Below are positions 50,201 to 57,487 of a stretch of 64,000 nt of DNA, piece after piece. Position 1 is the stretch's first letter. Every line of letters begins with the position of its first letter. A program made the position numbers and the translations under genes. The notes under the pieces were generated by a model that was not told the DNA's origin, searched no databases, and worked only from the letters and a program-made list of their open reading frames with translations. The DNA comes from Flavobacterium commune (lineage in GTDB: Bacteria > Bacteroidota > Bacteroidia > Flavobacteriales > Flavobacteriaceae), in assembly GCF_001857965.1 (NCBI RefSeq), contig NZ_CP017774.1, positions 3,782,001-3,846,000 on the forward strand, given 5' to 3'.

Positions 50201-51819
50201 TTTTCATCATTAGTTTTAAACCAATCAGCATAAGCAAACAAGACATCAATATCCAAATACATTATATCAGTAAGAATAGCTCCGTTACTTTGTGTAGTAC
50301 TAAAATCATAACTTGAATCAAAAAGATATTTAAATGAATCAGTCTCTATAGAAAGAGTATTCCCAAACAAATCTTTCACATTGTCGGGAAGAAAATTATT
50401 CAGAAAAATTGCAGGACGGGTAAATGTGGGATAATCATAAAAATCAACTGCAGAATAAGCACTCGTTCCGTTATTACAAAACAAGCTTGATATATACCAA
50501 ACAGTTTTAACTGCCTTATCGCTAATATTGGTATCGCTTGGATTGAATTTTAAATATCTGGCAAAAATTTTCAAGAAACCAATCTGTGCAGCACTTGTTA
50601 TAGGATTTCCTGTTATAACATTCCCTGAAGCTGTAATATTCAACGCGTTATAATCACTAATTGCAGTATTTAATTGAGCCATTGTTGGAGCAGATGTTCC
50701 TAAAATCTGATTAGACAAACTCGCACGGATAGCTGCTAAATCATCTATTTCTGAAGTGGTAGCAGCTGTAAGTGGTAAATCGAAATTAAAGACAGGCTTA
50801 CATACCGGAAGCATATTTATGAATTGTCCATTCACTTTTACATAATCTAAACCAGCCTGACGAACAGGATTCAAATCATCGGCACGAACAAATTGTATCC
50901 TAATTTGATCTCCATCACTTGATGCAGTAAAAATATGATTTAATGTAAGTGTTCCCACACTACCTGACGAGGTAGTAACTGCAGCAGTTTCTGCTAAAAC
51001 AACATTATCAGTTACATTATAAATCTGCAACTTGAATTTGCAGTAAGAAACTGCGGTTTGCCAATATTTAGTTTCAATTGTAATTTGACCATTTGCAAAA
51101 GGGCTTCCAGTCAACAAATATTGAATTCCCTGTAAAGCAGGTGTATTGGAAGTTCCTTTAATAAGTACAGCCCCATCATTAAGACCATCTCCATTATCAG
51201 CATCAGTTTTAACGGTAGAAACAGGAGTAGTATCTTCAATTTTGGACCAGGAAAAATCACTTACATCGAAGTTAATCTGCGGTGCCTGCATACTAATAAA
51301 TTGTCCATTTACTTTTAAATAGTCTATACCTGCCTGACGAACAGAATTTAAGTCATCGGCACGGACAAATCGAATTATAATTTGGTCACCAACACTTGAA
51401 GACGTAAAAGCATAAGATAATGGAGTTGTGCCTATACCTCCAGTTGTTGTAGTAATCACTGCTGATTCTGCCAAAACAACATTATCGGTTACATTATAGA
51501 CCTGCATTTTAAATTTCAAAAACGAACTCCCTATCTGATAATAATTTAGCTCAAGATTAATTTGTTCACCAACAACAGGACTTCCAGCCAGTTGATATTG
51601 AACTCCTTGTAACGCAGGTGTATTTGCAGCACTTTTTAGCAACATTGCCCCATCGTTAAAACCATCGCCATTATCGGCATCAGTATTAACCACAGTTACG
51701 GGAGTAGTATTTTCAATTTTAGACCAATTAAAATGAGTAATGTCAATTGTAATTTGTCCTTGCATAACGCTTGAAATTAAAATCAAGCAAATGATTAAAT
51801 GAGTAATTTTAATTTTCAT
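47287..51819 (-). CDS. multi-domain PL8 lyase with duplicated N-terminal modules and T9SS tail
   Basis: A 1510-residue secreted lyase. After the signal peptide come two similar modules of about 165 residues (about 25-180 and 183-340; FNWSKIENTTPV and FSWSKIEDTTPV at their starts). A PL8 catalytic part follows, with HHGVGYDGYMY near 571 and AGRNPQI. Behind it are Ig-like domains, a short Cys-rich CHNGKIICVAKSAVQSHLDHGD segment, and a type IX secretion sorting domain (VVYPNPVQDFLNV). It is probably exported to the cell surface or medium to start polymer breakdown. The start overlaps the stop of the 180-residue gene. Confidence 0.92.
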   Translation of the reverse strand: MKIKITHLIICLILISSVMQGQITIDITHFNWSKIENTTPVTVVNTDADNGDGFNDGAMLLKSAANTPALQGVQYQLAGSPVVGEQINLELNYYQIGSSFLKFKMQVYNVTDNVVLAESAVITTTTGGIGTTPLSYAFTSSSVGDQIIIRFVRADDLNSVRQAGIDYLKVNGQFISMQAPQINFDVSDFSWSKIEDTTPVSTVKTDADNGDGLNDGAVLIKGTSNTPALQGIQYLLTGSPFANGQITIETKYWQTAVSYCKFKLQIYNVTDNVVLAETAAVTTSSGSVGTLTLNHIFTASSDGDQIRIQFVRADDLNPVRQAGLDYVKVNGQFINMLPVCKPVFNFDLPLTAATTSEIDDLAAIRASLSNQILGTSAPTMAQLNTAISDYNALNITASGNVITGNPITSAAQIGFLKIFARYLKFNPSDTNISDKAVKTVWYISSLFCNNGTSAYSAVDFYDYPTFTRPAIFLNNFLPDNVKDLFGNTLSIETDSFKYLFDSSYDFSTTQSNGAILTDIMYLDIDVLFAYADWFKTNDEKIRYLKTVKRFLDRFLIYTYGQEDGLKKDGLSYHHGVGYDGYMYAFNTISVALKSLEGTNFQIDQPTYQRFRDAVYAQAMYSNDTGVKPFALAGRNPQIKTTSLSSQTLSNVAITGGKILGLGGADPVLVGIYNRKYGVNSQFNNNTITPFEEGYIQFNSGNLGVYRKNNWIASMKGQSDVLWGSEVYAGQNRFGRYQSYGALEIIYPGNSTTGNGYSDIGWDWNYNPGTTTIVLPWNKLHAERERVDEYNTYGFAGSLALNQINNDVLSNTVGQSGLFAMKFKERNNLGFGISYGTITHNATFEFTKTYFAIDNYIICLANGIKNNDDVNSTVTTLFQRLNNNSADILVNGAVKTNQSAESFGETSANWIIDNYNTGYYILPNSGTLKIRNSNQITPYQNQVNPSDETIASNSGNNYHLAYLDHGNAPANDSYEFVCVPATNSSQMTNFAQQMQSAEDKPYKVYQNNTNQQIIEHITSKTWAYALPAANTDITNGFVNANDTPCLVMYRSLNQNYSQIVLSVSNPDLGASPSSPKVITLTLNNKWNLLETNPNANIVSATETATTIAFTTSDGLPVEIKLALENPCALLNGTPEAPILDITQPTYTEAGSIQVSSTIVNLSFSLDEITFDNTTGLFENLSPGNYTVYAKNADGCISSGTNAVIDPQPVAPLVTIDSSLSNKSFYAPAKIILTADASDADGTITKVEFFNEANKLGEVVTGPYSFEWDNVLAGNYSITAKATDNDNAVSTSEIVNVNVACPPVQLLIPDVYAMDPSVDLKNTLYIGYGPSSLTLTALVLDNQAEAYSWNTGAKTATIEVSEAGTYTVTITYAGGGHASASITINTLDVSCGNNTDKVQICHNGKIICVAKSAVQSHLDHGDHLGTCSGNGLDGSTPVVVYPNPVQDFLNVSVTELAVNAKISLYNFYGNKMREIAFTTIPQNLYVGDLVVGTYFVVIQNGNQIAQYTIIKK

Positions 51820-52358
51820 TTCTTGCTTTTTTTGAGTTCAATAAACTGATCATTTATCTTTAAATAATCTAAAGCTACTACTCGTACTATATTTAGATCA
51901 TCAGCTCGGACAAATCGAATAACAATTTTATCTCCTACGCTAGTATCAGTAAACTTATAATCCAAAGAAGCCGTACCTACTACTCCAGTAGAGGTGGTGA
52001 TTACATCTGTCTCAGCCAATACAAGATTCTTAGTTAGATCATAAAGCTGCATTTTAAATTTCACATATGATGCTGCATTTTGGTAATATTTCGCTTCAAG
52101 GCTAATCTTTTCACTATTATGCGGACTTCCCGATAAAGAATATTGTATCCCTTGGAACTCTGGCGTGTTTGCAGTCCCTTTAATAACAATTGCACCATCA
52201 TTAAGACCGTCTCCATTGTTGGCATCATTATTAACAATAATAACTGGGGTTCTATTTTCAATTCTAGACCAATTATATCCGACTTTGTCAATAGTAATTT
52301 GTGCTTTAGTAAAAGTTGTTATCAAAAACAAACAAATTGTGAGATGAGAAATTTTCAT
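51816..52358 (-). CDS. stand-alone copy of the PL8 N-terminal module
   Basis: A 180-residue exported protein with signal peptide ending in TFTKAQ. The remainder is a third copy of the module found twice at the start of the downstream PL8 lyase: VGYNWSRIENRTPVIIVNNDA against FNWSKIENTTPVTVVNTDA, and later IRFVRADDLN-VR near the end in all three. It overlaps the lyase start by four bases (ATGA), which indicates translational coupling. The module is probably a carbohydrate-binding beta-sandwich; this is inference. It is the first gene of the operon behind two operators. Confidence 0.85.
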   Translation of the reverse strand: MKISHLTICLFLITTFTKAQITIDKVGYNWSRIENRTPVIIVNNDANNGDGLNDGAIVIKGTANTPEFQGIQYSLSGSPHNSEKISLEAKYYQNAASYVKFKMQLYDLTKNLVLAETDVITTSTGVVGTASLDYKFTDTSVGDKIVIRFVRADDLNIVRVVALDYLKINDQFIELKKSKK

Positions 52359-52538
52359 TTTGTGATTTTTGGTTATTTTTTAGTAAATGTTTCTTCAAAA
52401 TCATTTCAACATTTAAATTCGAGTTCTAAAATGTTGTACAAACCATTTTATCATTTTTTTAATCTTGTAATTAAGAAAACAAAAGAATCTATTCAAATCA
52501 AAATGCTAATCAGATTAATTATAAAGGCTTAAGCTATA

Positions 52539-52569
52539 CAATATTATGAAAACGCTTTTATAAGAACAA
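52539..52569 (-). promoter_or_regulatory. promoter of the PL8 module-lyase operon
   Basis: On the - strand TTG (52567-52569) and TAATATTG (52539-52546) are 20 bases apart, as in the susC promoter. The long leader (about 180 bases to the ATG at 52358) shows no clear riboswitch. The 584-base gap up to 52942 holds only this promoter and two operators. Confidence 0.7.
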
Positions 52570-52583
52570 GAAAAAAAACAAAA

Positions 52584-52597
52584 TGTTATCGAGCACA
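52584..52597. promoter_or_regulatory. LacI-type operator, site 5
   Basis: TGTTATCGAGCACA matches the palindrome at 12 of 14 positions. It starts 15 bases upstream of the -33 element. Confidence 0.75.
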
Positions 52598-52603
52598 TAA
52601 TTA

Positions 52604-52617
52604 TGTTTTCGAGCACA
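52604..52617. promoter_or_regulatory. LacI-type operator, site 6
   Basis: TGTTTTCGAGCACA matches the palindrome at 12 of 14 positions and begins 20 bases after site 5. The paired arrangement is like that in front of the amino-sugar operon. Confidence 0.75.
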
Positions 52618-52942
52618 TTTCAATAAATTCAGGGCTTAAAGAGCTAAAAAAAAATCAGAAAAAATAAAAAAATATGTAATTTCTTTCTAAAATTAAGACA
52701 TATGTCAACAAAATAAATTAGAAATTAGTATTATAAAACCTTTTGATTTTTTACAATGATTATTCAACCATTTTCAGTATTCAAAAAAACTTCTCAAATT
52801 GTAAGTGGTTAAATAAACTAAATACTTTTCCAAACGAGCAAGAAAATTATAGAAAATAAGATTATAATCTTTAAATACCAATATCAGGTATATTCATCAA
52901 AAGAATGAAGTATTGAAAACTATATTTTATTTATAATTCTAA

Positions 52943-53938
52943 TTATCCTACAAATATTTTCAAAATCCAATTAATACACGAATCAATCCAATTGATATCA
53001 CTTGTTGGATTAACTATACCATAACCATGTCCCCCATTAGCATAGAAGAAAGATTCGACAGGAACTCTATTTTTTTGTAATGCAGCAATAAATAAAATTG
53101 AATTCTGTACTTTGACTGTATTATCATCAACAGAATGGGTAATAAATGTCGGAGGAGTTTCCGAAGTTACTTGAAGTTCATTCGAATATTCATTAATCTT
53201 TTGAGGATCTATAGATAAATTTGCTAATTTTTGTCTCGAGGTTTTCTTATCCATCAGAATTAGATTTAATTCTTTTGGGGATAACCCTTCTCCAATCAAA
53301 TTGTATCTTGAAACAAAATCAGTTAAACTATCTGCCATGCTGATAACTGGATAATTTAAAATCATAAAATCAGGACGCAAACTTATTTTTAAAGGATTGT
53401 CAATAAATTCTTTATTAAAATGTGTGCCTGCGGTAGAAGCCAAATGACCTCCGGCAGAACTTCCAGCAATTCCAATTTTATTGGGATTGATACCAAACAT
53501 TTTAAAATTTCTCCTTACTATCTGAATAGCACGTTGAGCATCTTGTAAAGGAACAATTTGTTTATTGATAACATACTCAGTATTGGGTAAACGATACTTT
53601 AAAACAAAAGCTGCAATACCTTTTTCATTTAATTTTTTAGCTATATCATAACCTTCGTGATTAATTGCTAAACCCAAATAAGCCCCACCAGGACAAATAA
53701 TAACTCCTATTCCTGTAGATTTACTTTTATCGGGTAAAAAAACTGTTAAATCTGGAGTATGAACTCTTGTAACAAATGAAAATTCTTCTGTTTCTGTCGA
53801 AAAAATGTCGGTGGTATCTACATCTTTAGAATTAGGTATTTTTTCATCATAAAGTGGAATCACTTTTTGTACATTACTAATTGTAAAACACGATAATTGG
53901 TCTATATTTAAAGATTGTTTTTTCATTTTTGAAATCAT
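52943..53938 (-). CDS. alpha/beta hydrolase (esterase/acetylxylan esterase-like)
   Basis: A 331-residue alpha/beta hydrolase. The oxyanion strand VIICPGGAYLGL, nucleophile GSSAGGH, acid in THSVDDNTV and histidine in GGHGYG form a complete catalytic set, as in BD-FAE/acetyl-esterase-type enzymes of polysaccharide loci. Unlike most of these, no good signal peptide is seen: the N-terminus reads MISKMKKQSLNIDQLSCFTIS. Either it works in the cytoplasm or the leader has decayed. It would remove acetyl or similar esters from sugars; the substrate is not known. It is the last cargo gene before the right IS3 element. Confidence 0.82.
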   Translation of the reverse strand: MISKMKKQSLNIDQLSCFTISNVQKVIPLYDEKIPNSKDVDTTDIFSTETEEFSFVTRVHTPDLTVFLPDKSKSTGIGVIICPGGAYLGLAINHEGYDIAKKLNEKGIAAFVLKYRLPNTEYVINKQIVPLQDAQRAIQIVRRNFKMFGINPNKIGIAGSSAGGHLASTAGTHFNKEFIDNPLKISLRPDFMILNYPVISMADSLTDFVSRYNLIGEGLSPKELNLILMDKKTSRQKLANLSIDPQKINEYSNELQVTSETPPTFITHSVDDNTVKVQNSILFIAALQKNRVPVESFFYANGGHGYGIVNPTSDINWIDSCINWILKIFVG

Positions 53939-54191
53939 TTAGAGAATAAAAATATACTAAAACTACAAAATTTCATTTAGCGTACTTCAAAATCAAAACC
54001 AAAAGTACTATAATTCAAGTCTATTAAATATCTATGATCGCAGTAATACGCCCCAATTAATCAAATTTTCTTCAAAGTATATATCAAAAATTACGTCTTT
54101 TATCAAACTATCCGAAAGCTAATTATCGCAAAAGTGGATGTACTAATTTAGCTTACAGTGTTAGTTAAGACTAAAATCTTAATTTTAACAC

Positions 54192-54491
54192 ATGAAACAA
54201 GAAAGAAAAATTTACGATGCAGCCTTTAAGGTTAAAGCTGTAGAATTAAGTAACGAAAGAAGCAATTTGTCAGAGTTAGCCAGAGAACTTGGAATAAAAG
54301 TTTCTTTACTTTATAAATGGCGCAAAGATTACCAAGAATATGGTGAAGGCAGTTTCCCTGGAAAAGGAAATTTAAAATTGACACCTGAACAGGAACGTAT
54401 TCACGAATTGGAGAAAAAATTGAAAGATGCAGAAATGGAACGTGATATATTAAAAAAAGCAATCAGCATTTTCTCCAAGAGCGGTCGATGA
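54192..54491 (+). CDS. IS3-family transposase OrfA
   Basis: A 99-residue OrfA with an N-terminal helix-turn-helix (LSELARELGIKVSLLYKWRKD) and a C-terminal zipper-like helix (HELEKKLKDAEMERDILKKA). Its TGA stop overlaps the OrfB ATG (ATGA at 54488-54491). The two proteins could be made separately or, as in other IS3 elements, also as a fusion by frameshifting. Composition is like the surrounding host DNA, in contrast to the IS3 at 8750. Confidence 0.92.
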   Translation: MKQERKIYDAAFKVKAVELSNERSNLSELARELGIKVSLLYKWRKDYQEYGEGSFPGKGNLKLTPEQERIHELEKKLKDAEMERDILKKAISIFSKSGR

Positions 54492-55366
54492 AATACAGGT
54501 TCATTAAGAACCATGAAAGCCAGTTTACGATTGAGAAAATGTGTTTGATTTTAAAAATCAGTTCAAGTGGCTATTATAAATGGAAAAGCAGGGTTGTTTC
54601 AGAAAGACTACTAAAAAAGAATATGCTGAAAGAAAAAATAAAAGCTCTTTATTTTGAATTTAAGCAACGTTATGGTAGTCCAAGAATAACATCTGAGCTA
54701 CATGCTTTAGGATATCGAATATCACGATTTACTGTCGCAAAATACATGAGACAACTTGGCTTACGGAGTAAAGTAAGTAAGAAATTTAAAGTTACAACCA
54801 ATTCAAAACATAATTATCTAATTGTTGATAATGTGCTCAATAGAAACTTTATGGTAACTAAACCTTCAGAAGTATGGGTGTCCGATATTACCTATATTCA
54901 AACAAAAGAAGGTTTTTTGTATTTAACAACTGTAATTGATTTATATGACCGAAAATTAATTGGCTGGAGTTTGAGCAATACAATGAGCACGAATGACACA
55001 TCACTAGCTGCTTGGCGAATGGCAATAAAAAACAGAGCTATCAAAAAAGGATTAATATTTCATTCCGATCAAGGTGTACAATATGCTACTAAGAGATTTG
55101 CTAATACTATTAAGTCTTATGGAGTAATCCGGAGTATGAGTAGAAAAGGGAATTGCTGGGATAATGCAGTGGCTGAAAGTTTCTTTAAATCTCTCAAAAC
55201 AGAACTTATCTACGGAAATAAGTTACTATCAAAAGAACAAATGAAACTTGAAATATTTGAATATATTGAAATATGGTACAACAGAAAAAGAAGACATCGT
55301 GCTTTGAATTATAAAACAATAGAGGAGTTCAATTATCAAAACGATATTTACAAAAATGTAGCTTAA
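54488..55366 (+). CDS. IS3-family transposase OrfB
   Basis: A 292-residue intact DDE integrase. The Asp residues are in VWVSDITYIQT and IFHSDQGVQYA, and the Glu is in NAVAESFFKSL, with normal spacing. The N-terminal HTH_21-type segment (LFEFKQRYGSPRI-like) is present as YFEFKQRYGSPRITSEL. The element may be active. It sits between the esterase and the right attachment copy, a common place for insertion elements at island borders. Confidence 0.95.
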   Translation: MKYRFIKNHESQFTIEKMCLILKISSSGYYKWKSRVVSERLLKKNMLKEKIKALYFEFKQRYGSPRITSELHALGYRISRFTVAKYMRQLGLRSKVSKKFKVTTNSKHNYLIVDNVLNRNFMVTKPSEVWVSDITYIQTKEGFLYLTTVIDLYDRKLIGWSLSNTMSTNDTSLAAWRMAIKNRAIKKGLIFHSDQGVQYATKRFANTIKSYGVIRSMSRKGNCWDNAVAESFFKSLKTELIYGNKLLSKEQMKLEIFEYIEIWYNRKRRHRALNYKTIEEFNYQNDIYKNVA

Positions 55367-55552
55367 CTTAAACTGTAATTTTTATTTGCATATCCACCGT
55401 AATCAACTAAAAATAATAAATTCCTTAATCCAATTTTCAAAATTTGTTTTCAACATTTTTTGTACTAGTTTGTCATAAAAAAGCATACCTTTGTCTTTGA
55501 ATTAATTAAGAATTATAACTTAAATTTAAGCGGATTTAAACCAGCCTAGAAC

Positions 55553-55605
55553 TTTCAATATTTATAAAAATAGCGAAAATCTTTATGGCACATCCGTGGC
55601 ACAGC
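55553..55605 (+). repeat. island-end repeat, right copy
   Basis: Partner of 8562-8614 (45 of 53 identical). It stands 50 bases in front of the right attachment copy. The bases between 55398 and 55552 show nothing else. Confidence 0.6.
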
Positions 55606-55655
55606 AATTAAAAAAATATTAGAAATGCAGTATAAAAGTGGGATGTAACTGTTTT

Positions 55656-55677
55656 GTTCGAATCCCTCTTTCTCCGC
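55656..55677 (+). other. right attachment copy (attR), tRNA-Ser 3' fragment
   Basis: An exact 22-base copy of 8437-8458, that is, the tRNA-Ser T arm and acceptor end without the rest of a tRNA. It marks the right end of the proposed island. The terminator that follows at 55684 probably belonged to the tRNA before integration. Confidence 0.7.
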
Positions 55678-55683
55678 GGAATC

Positions 55684-55722
55684 AAACCCTAACAACTACA
55701 AATCAGTTGGTTAGGGTTTTTT
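55684..55722 (+). terminator. terminator behind the right attachment copy
   Basis: AAACCCTAAC pairs with GTTAGGGTTT and T6 follows. Because it directly follows the tRNA fragment, it is probably the original tRNA-Ser terminator. Confidence 0.75.
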
Positions 55723-55798
55723 ATTTACAATATATCCTCACATTATCCCCACAATTTTCATGAAAAATAATTACTAATTTTACATTAAAACAGTAATT

Positions 55799-55996
55799 AT
55801 GAAAACTCAAGTATCCGTAAAACATATAGTTATTGATTTCATTTACCTTAAAAATCAATTAAAAGACTTGTTTAAAGACAAGAAAGAATACCAACCTATC
55901 ATTGATTTTCTTTACGATAAAGATTATTTAGACGATGAATTAGACTTTCCTTTTCCAAAACTAAAAGATATATATCTAACAAGCTACTGGACTTAA
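55799..55996 (+). CDS. small hypothetical protein, possibly truncated
   Basis: A 65-residue acidic protein with no recognised family (MKTQVSVKHIVIDFIYLKNQ). After its TAA the same frame stays open for about 40 codons (IYPIEGGFYASLINIGKAVPKL). It may therefore be the front part of a longer gene broken by a stop. It lies beside the island border, where remnants of older integrations are common. No function is suggested. Confidence 0.45.
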   Translation: MKTQVSVKHIVIDFIYLKNQLKDLFKDKKEYQPIIDFLYDKDYLDDELDFPFPKLKDIYLTSYWT

Positions 55997-56165
55997 ATCT
56001 ACCCTATCGAAGGTGGTTTTTACGCAAGTCTTATTAATATTGGAAAAGCCGTACCAAAGCTCATTAAAAAACTTGTATTCTTTTTTATAAATTTAATAAC
56101 TCACGATCTCTTATAATAATGATTAGACATTTATTTGATTTCAATTAAACTTATTTCACCATTTA

Positions 56166-56681
56166 CTACCTCCCAAAATCATCCTGTAAACGAACGATAT
56201 CCTCTTCATCGGAAGGATTTTCTCGATCGGTGTGCTGCCAGATTTCAGCAACAACTCCCCATGAATCCAAACCAATTAGACGATGGCGTTCTCCTTTATT
56301 CATTTGAATAAAATCTCCGGGGGTAAGCTGTTGAATTTCTCCTTCTTCATCTGTTGAACTTGTTTTTACACCCACAATACCGGCTACAATTTTCCAGATT
56401 TCAGCCCTGCGAAAATGATATTGCCATGACAATCGCTTATCTGGAGCAACAACTAATATTTTAGGGCTTAGCTTATTTGTTATCTTTATTTTATCCATTT
56501 CAAGATGAGGAAAAAATTTTGCGGCAAAAACAGCTGCCTGATTTTCATCAATTACGAAAAAACCGCCCCAGGGTCTTGTTGCATCTTGTTGAACAATAGT
56601 AAAATTCTGCTTCTTTAATTCTGCTGCAATCTGTTCGAAAATTACTTTTTTATCAATAGTATTAGATATATTCAAATTCAT
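56166..56681 (-). CDS. cupin, type II mannose-6-phosphate isomerase-like
   Basis: A 171-residue single-cupin protein. ATRPWGGFFVID followed by KILVVAPDKRLSWQYHFRRAEIWKIV and LTPGDFIQMNKGERHRL is the pattern of type II phosphomannose isomerase-like cupins, with histidines that can bind a metal. In this operon (SDR, sugar porter, GH88, GH127) it is probably a sugar or uronate isomerase, but the substrate is unknown. It is the last gene of the second sugar operon and starts 23 bases behind the SDR stop. Confidence 0.8.
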   Translation of the reverse strand: MNLNISNTIDKKVIFEQIAAELKKQNFTIVQQDATRPWGGFFVIDENQAAVFAAKFFPHLEMDKIKITNKLSPKILVVAPDKRLSWQYHFRRAEIWKIVAGIVGVKTSSTDEEGEIQQLTPGDFIQMNKGERHRLIGLDSWGVVAEIWQHTDRENPSDEEDIVRLQDDFGR

Positions 56682-56704
56682 TTTTAATTTCTTTAAAACA
56701 ACTA

Positions 56705-57487
56705 TTATTCGTTAGAGGGTTTTCCAATAGTAGCCAAAATTCCTCCATCTACATAAATTACCTGACCGTTCACAAAATTGCTGGCTTCAGATGCTAAGAA
56801 AACTGCTGTTCCGGCTAAATCTTCCGGATTTCCCCAACGTCCTGCTGGTGTCCTGCTAATGATAAAATCGTTAAACGGATGACCATCCACGCGAATTGGC
56901 GCTGTTTGTGACGTAGCAAAATAGCCTGGTCCAATAGCATTTATCTGAATATTATGTTTTGCCCATTCAGTAGCTAAATTTCTGGTTAGCATTTTTAATC
57001 CTCCTTTGGCCGAAGCATAAGCACTCACATTATCACGACCTAATTCACTCATCATTGAACAGATATTGATTATCTTACCCGACTGACGCGCAATCATTCC
57101 TTTGGCAACCAATTTAGACATGATAAATGGTCCCACTAAATCTACGTCAATTACTTTACGGAAATCAGAAACCGGCATATCGATAGCTAAAACACGTAAA
57201 ATAATTCCGGCATTGTTAACCAAAATATCAATTTTACCATGATTGGCTACCATGGCAGCCACTTGCTTTTCGGCTTCTACCTCATCAGTTACATCAAAAA
57301 CATAGCCTGTAGCTGTAAAACCTGATTTTCTATAGTGCTCAATAGCCACATCCAAAGGTTCCTGAACATTATTGGTAATGATTAATTCTGCTCCGGCTTT
57401 GGCTAATCCTTCAGCCATTGCCATTCCTAATCCGTGAATTCCTCCTGTTATTAACGCTGTTTTACCTTCAAGGTTAAATAAATTCAT
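56705..57487 (-). CDS. KduD-like SDR (gluconate/2-dehydro-3-deoxygluconate 5-dehydrogenase)
   Basis: A 260-residue paralog of the protein at 30631-31413, very similar along its whole length, with an identical GGILATIGKPSNE end. It has TGGIHGLG at the cofactor site and YASAKGG at the active site. It probably reduces the ketouronate made after GH88 in the second operon. Its start overlaps the end of the sugar porter gene by 14 bases. Two copies, one inside and one outside the island, may allow separate regulation. Confidence 0.9.
   Translation of the reverse strand: MNLFNLEGKTALITGGIHGLGMAMAEGLAKAGAELIITNNVQEPLDVAIEHYRKSGFTATGYVFDVTDEVEAEKQVAAMVANHGKIDILVNNAGIILRVLAIDMPVSDFRKVIDVDLVGPFIMSKLVAKGMIARQSGKIINICSMMSELGRDNVSAYASAKGGLKMLTRNLATEWAKHNIQINAIGPGYFATSQTAPIRVDGHPFNDFIISRTPAGRWGNPEDLAGTAVFLASEASNFVNGQVIYVDGGILATIGKPSNE

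Larger units (their letters stand above)
54134..55397 (+). mobile_element. IS3-family insertion sequence at the island right end
   Basis: An element of about 1.26 kb with imperfect inverted ends, GTGGATGTACTAA on the left and the complement of GTGGATATGCAAA on the right. Both also share TACAG and AGTTAAG further inside. It contains intact orfA and orfB. No target duplication is obvious, so the exact ends are uncertain by a few bases. Confidence 0.75.

Noticed and set aside
56166..56681. Cupin as KduI or KdgF of the uronate pathway
   Set aside because: The RPWGG and HFRRAEIW segments fit type II mannose-6-phosphate isomerase-like cupins; length and motifs do not fit KduI or KdgF.
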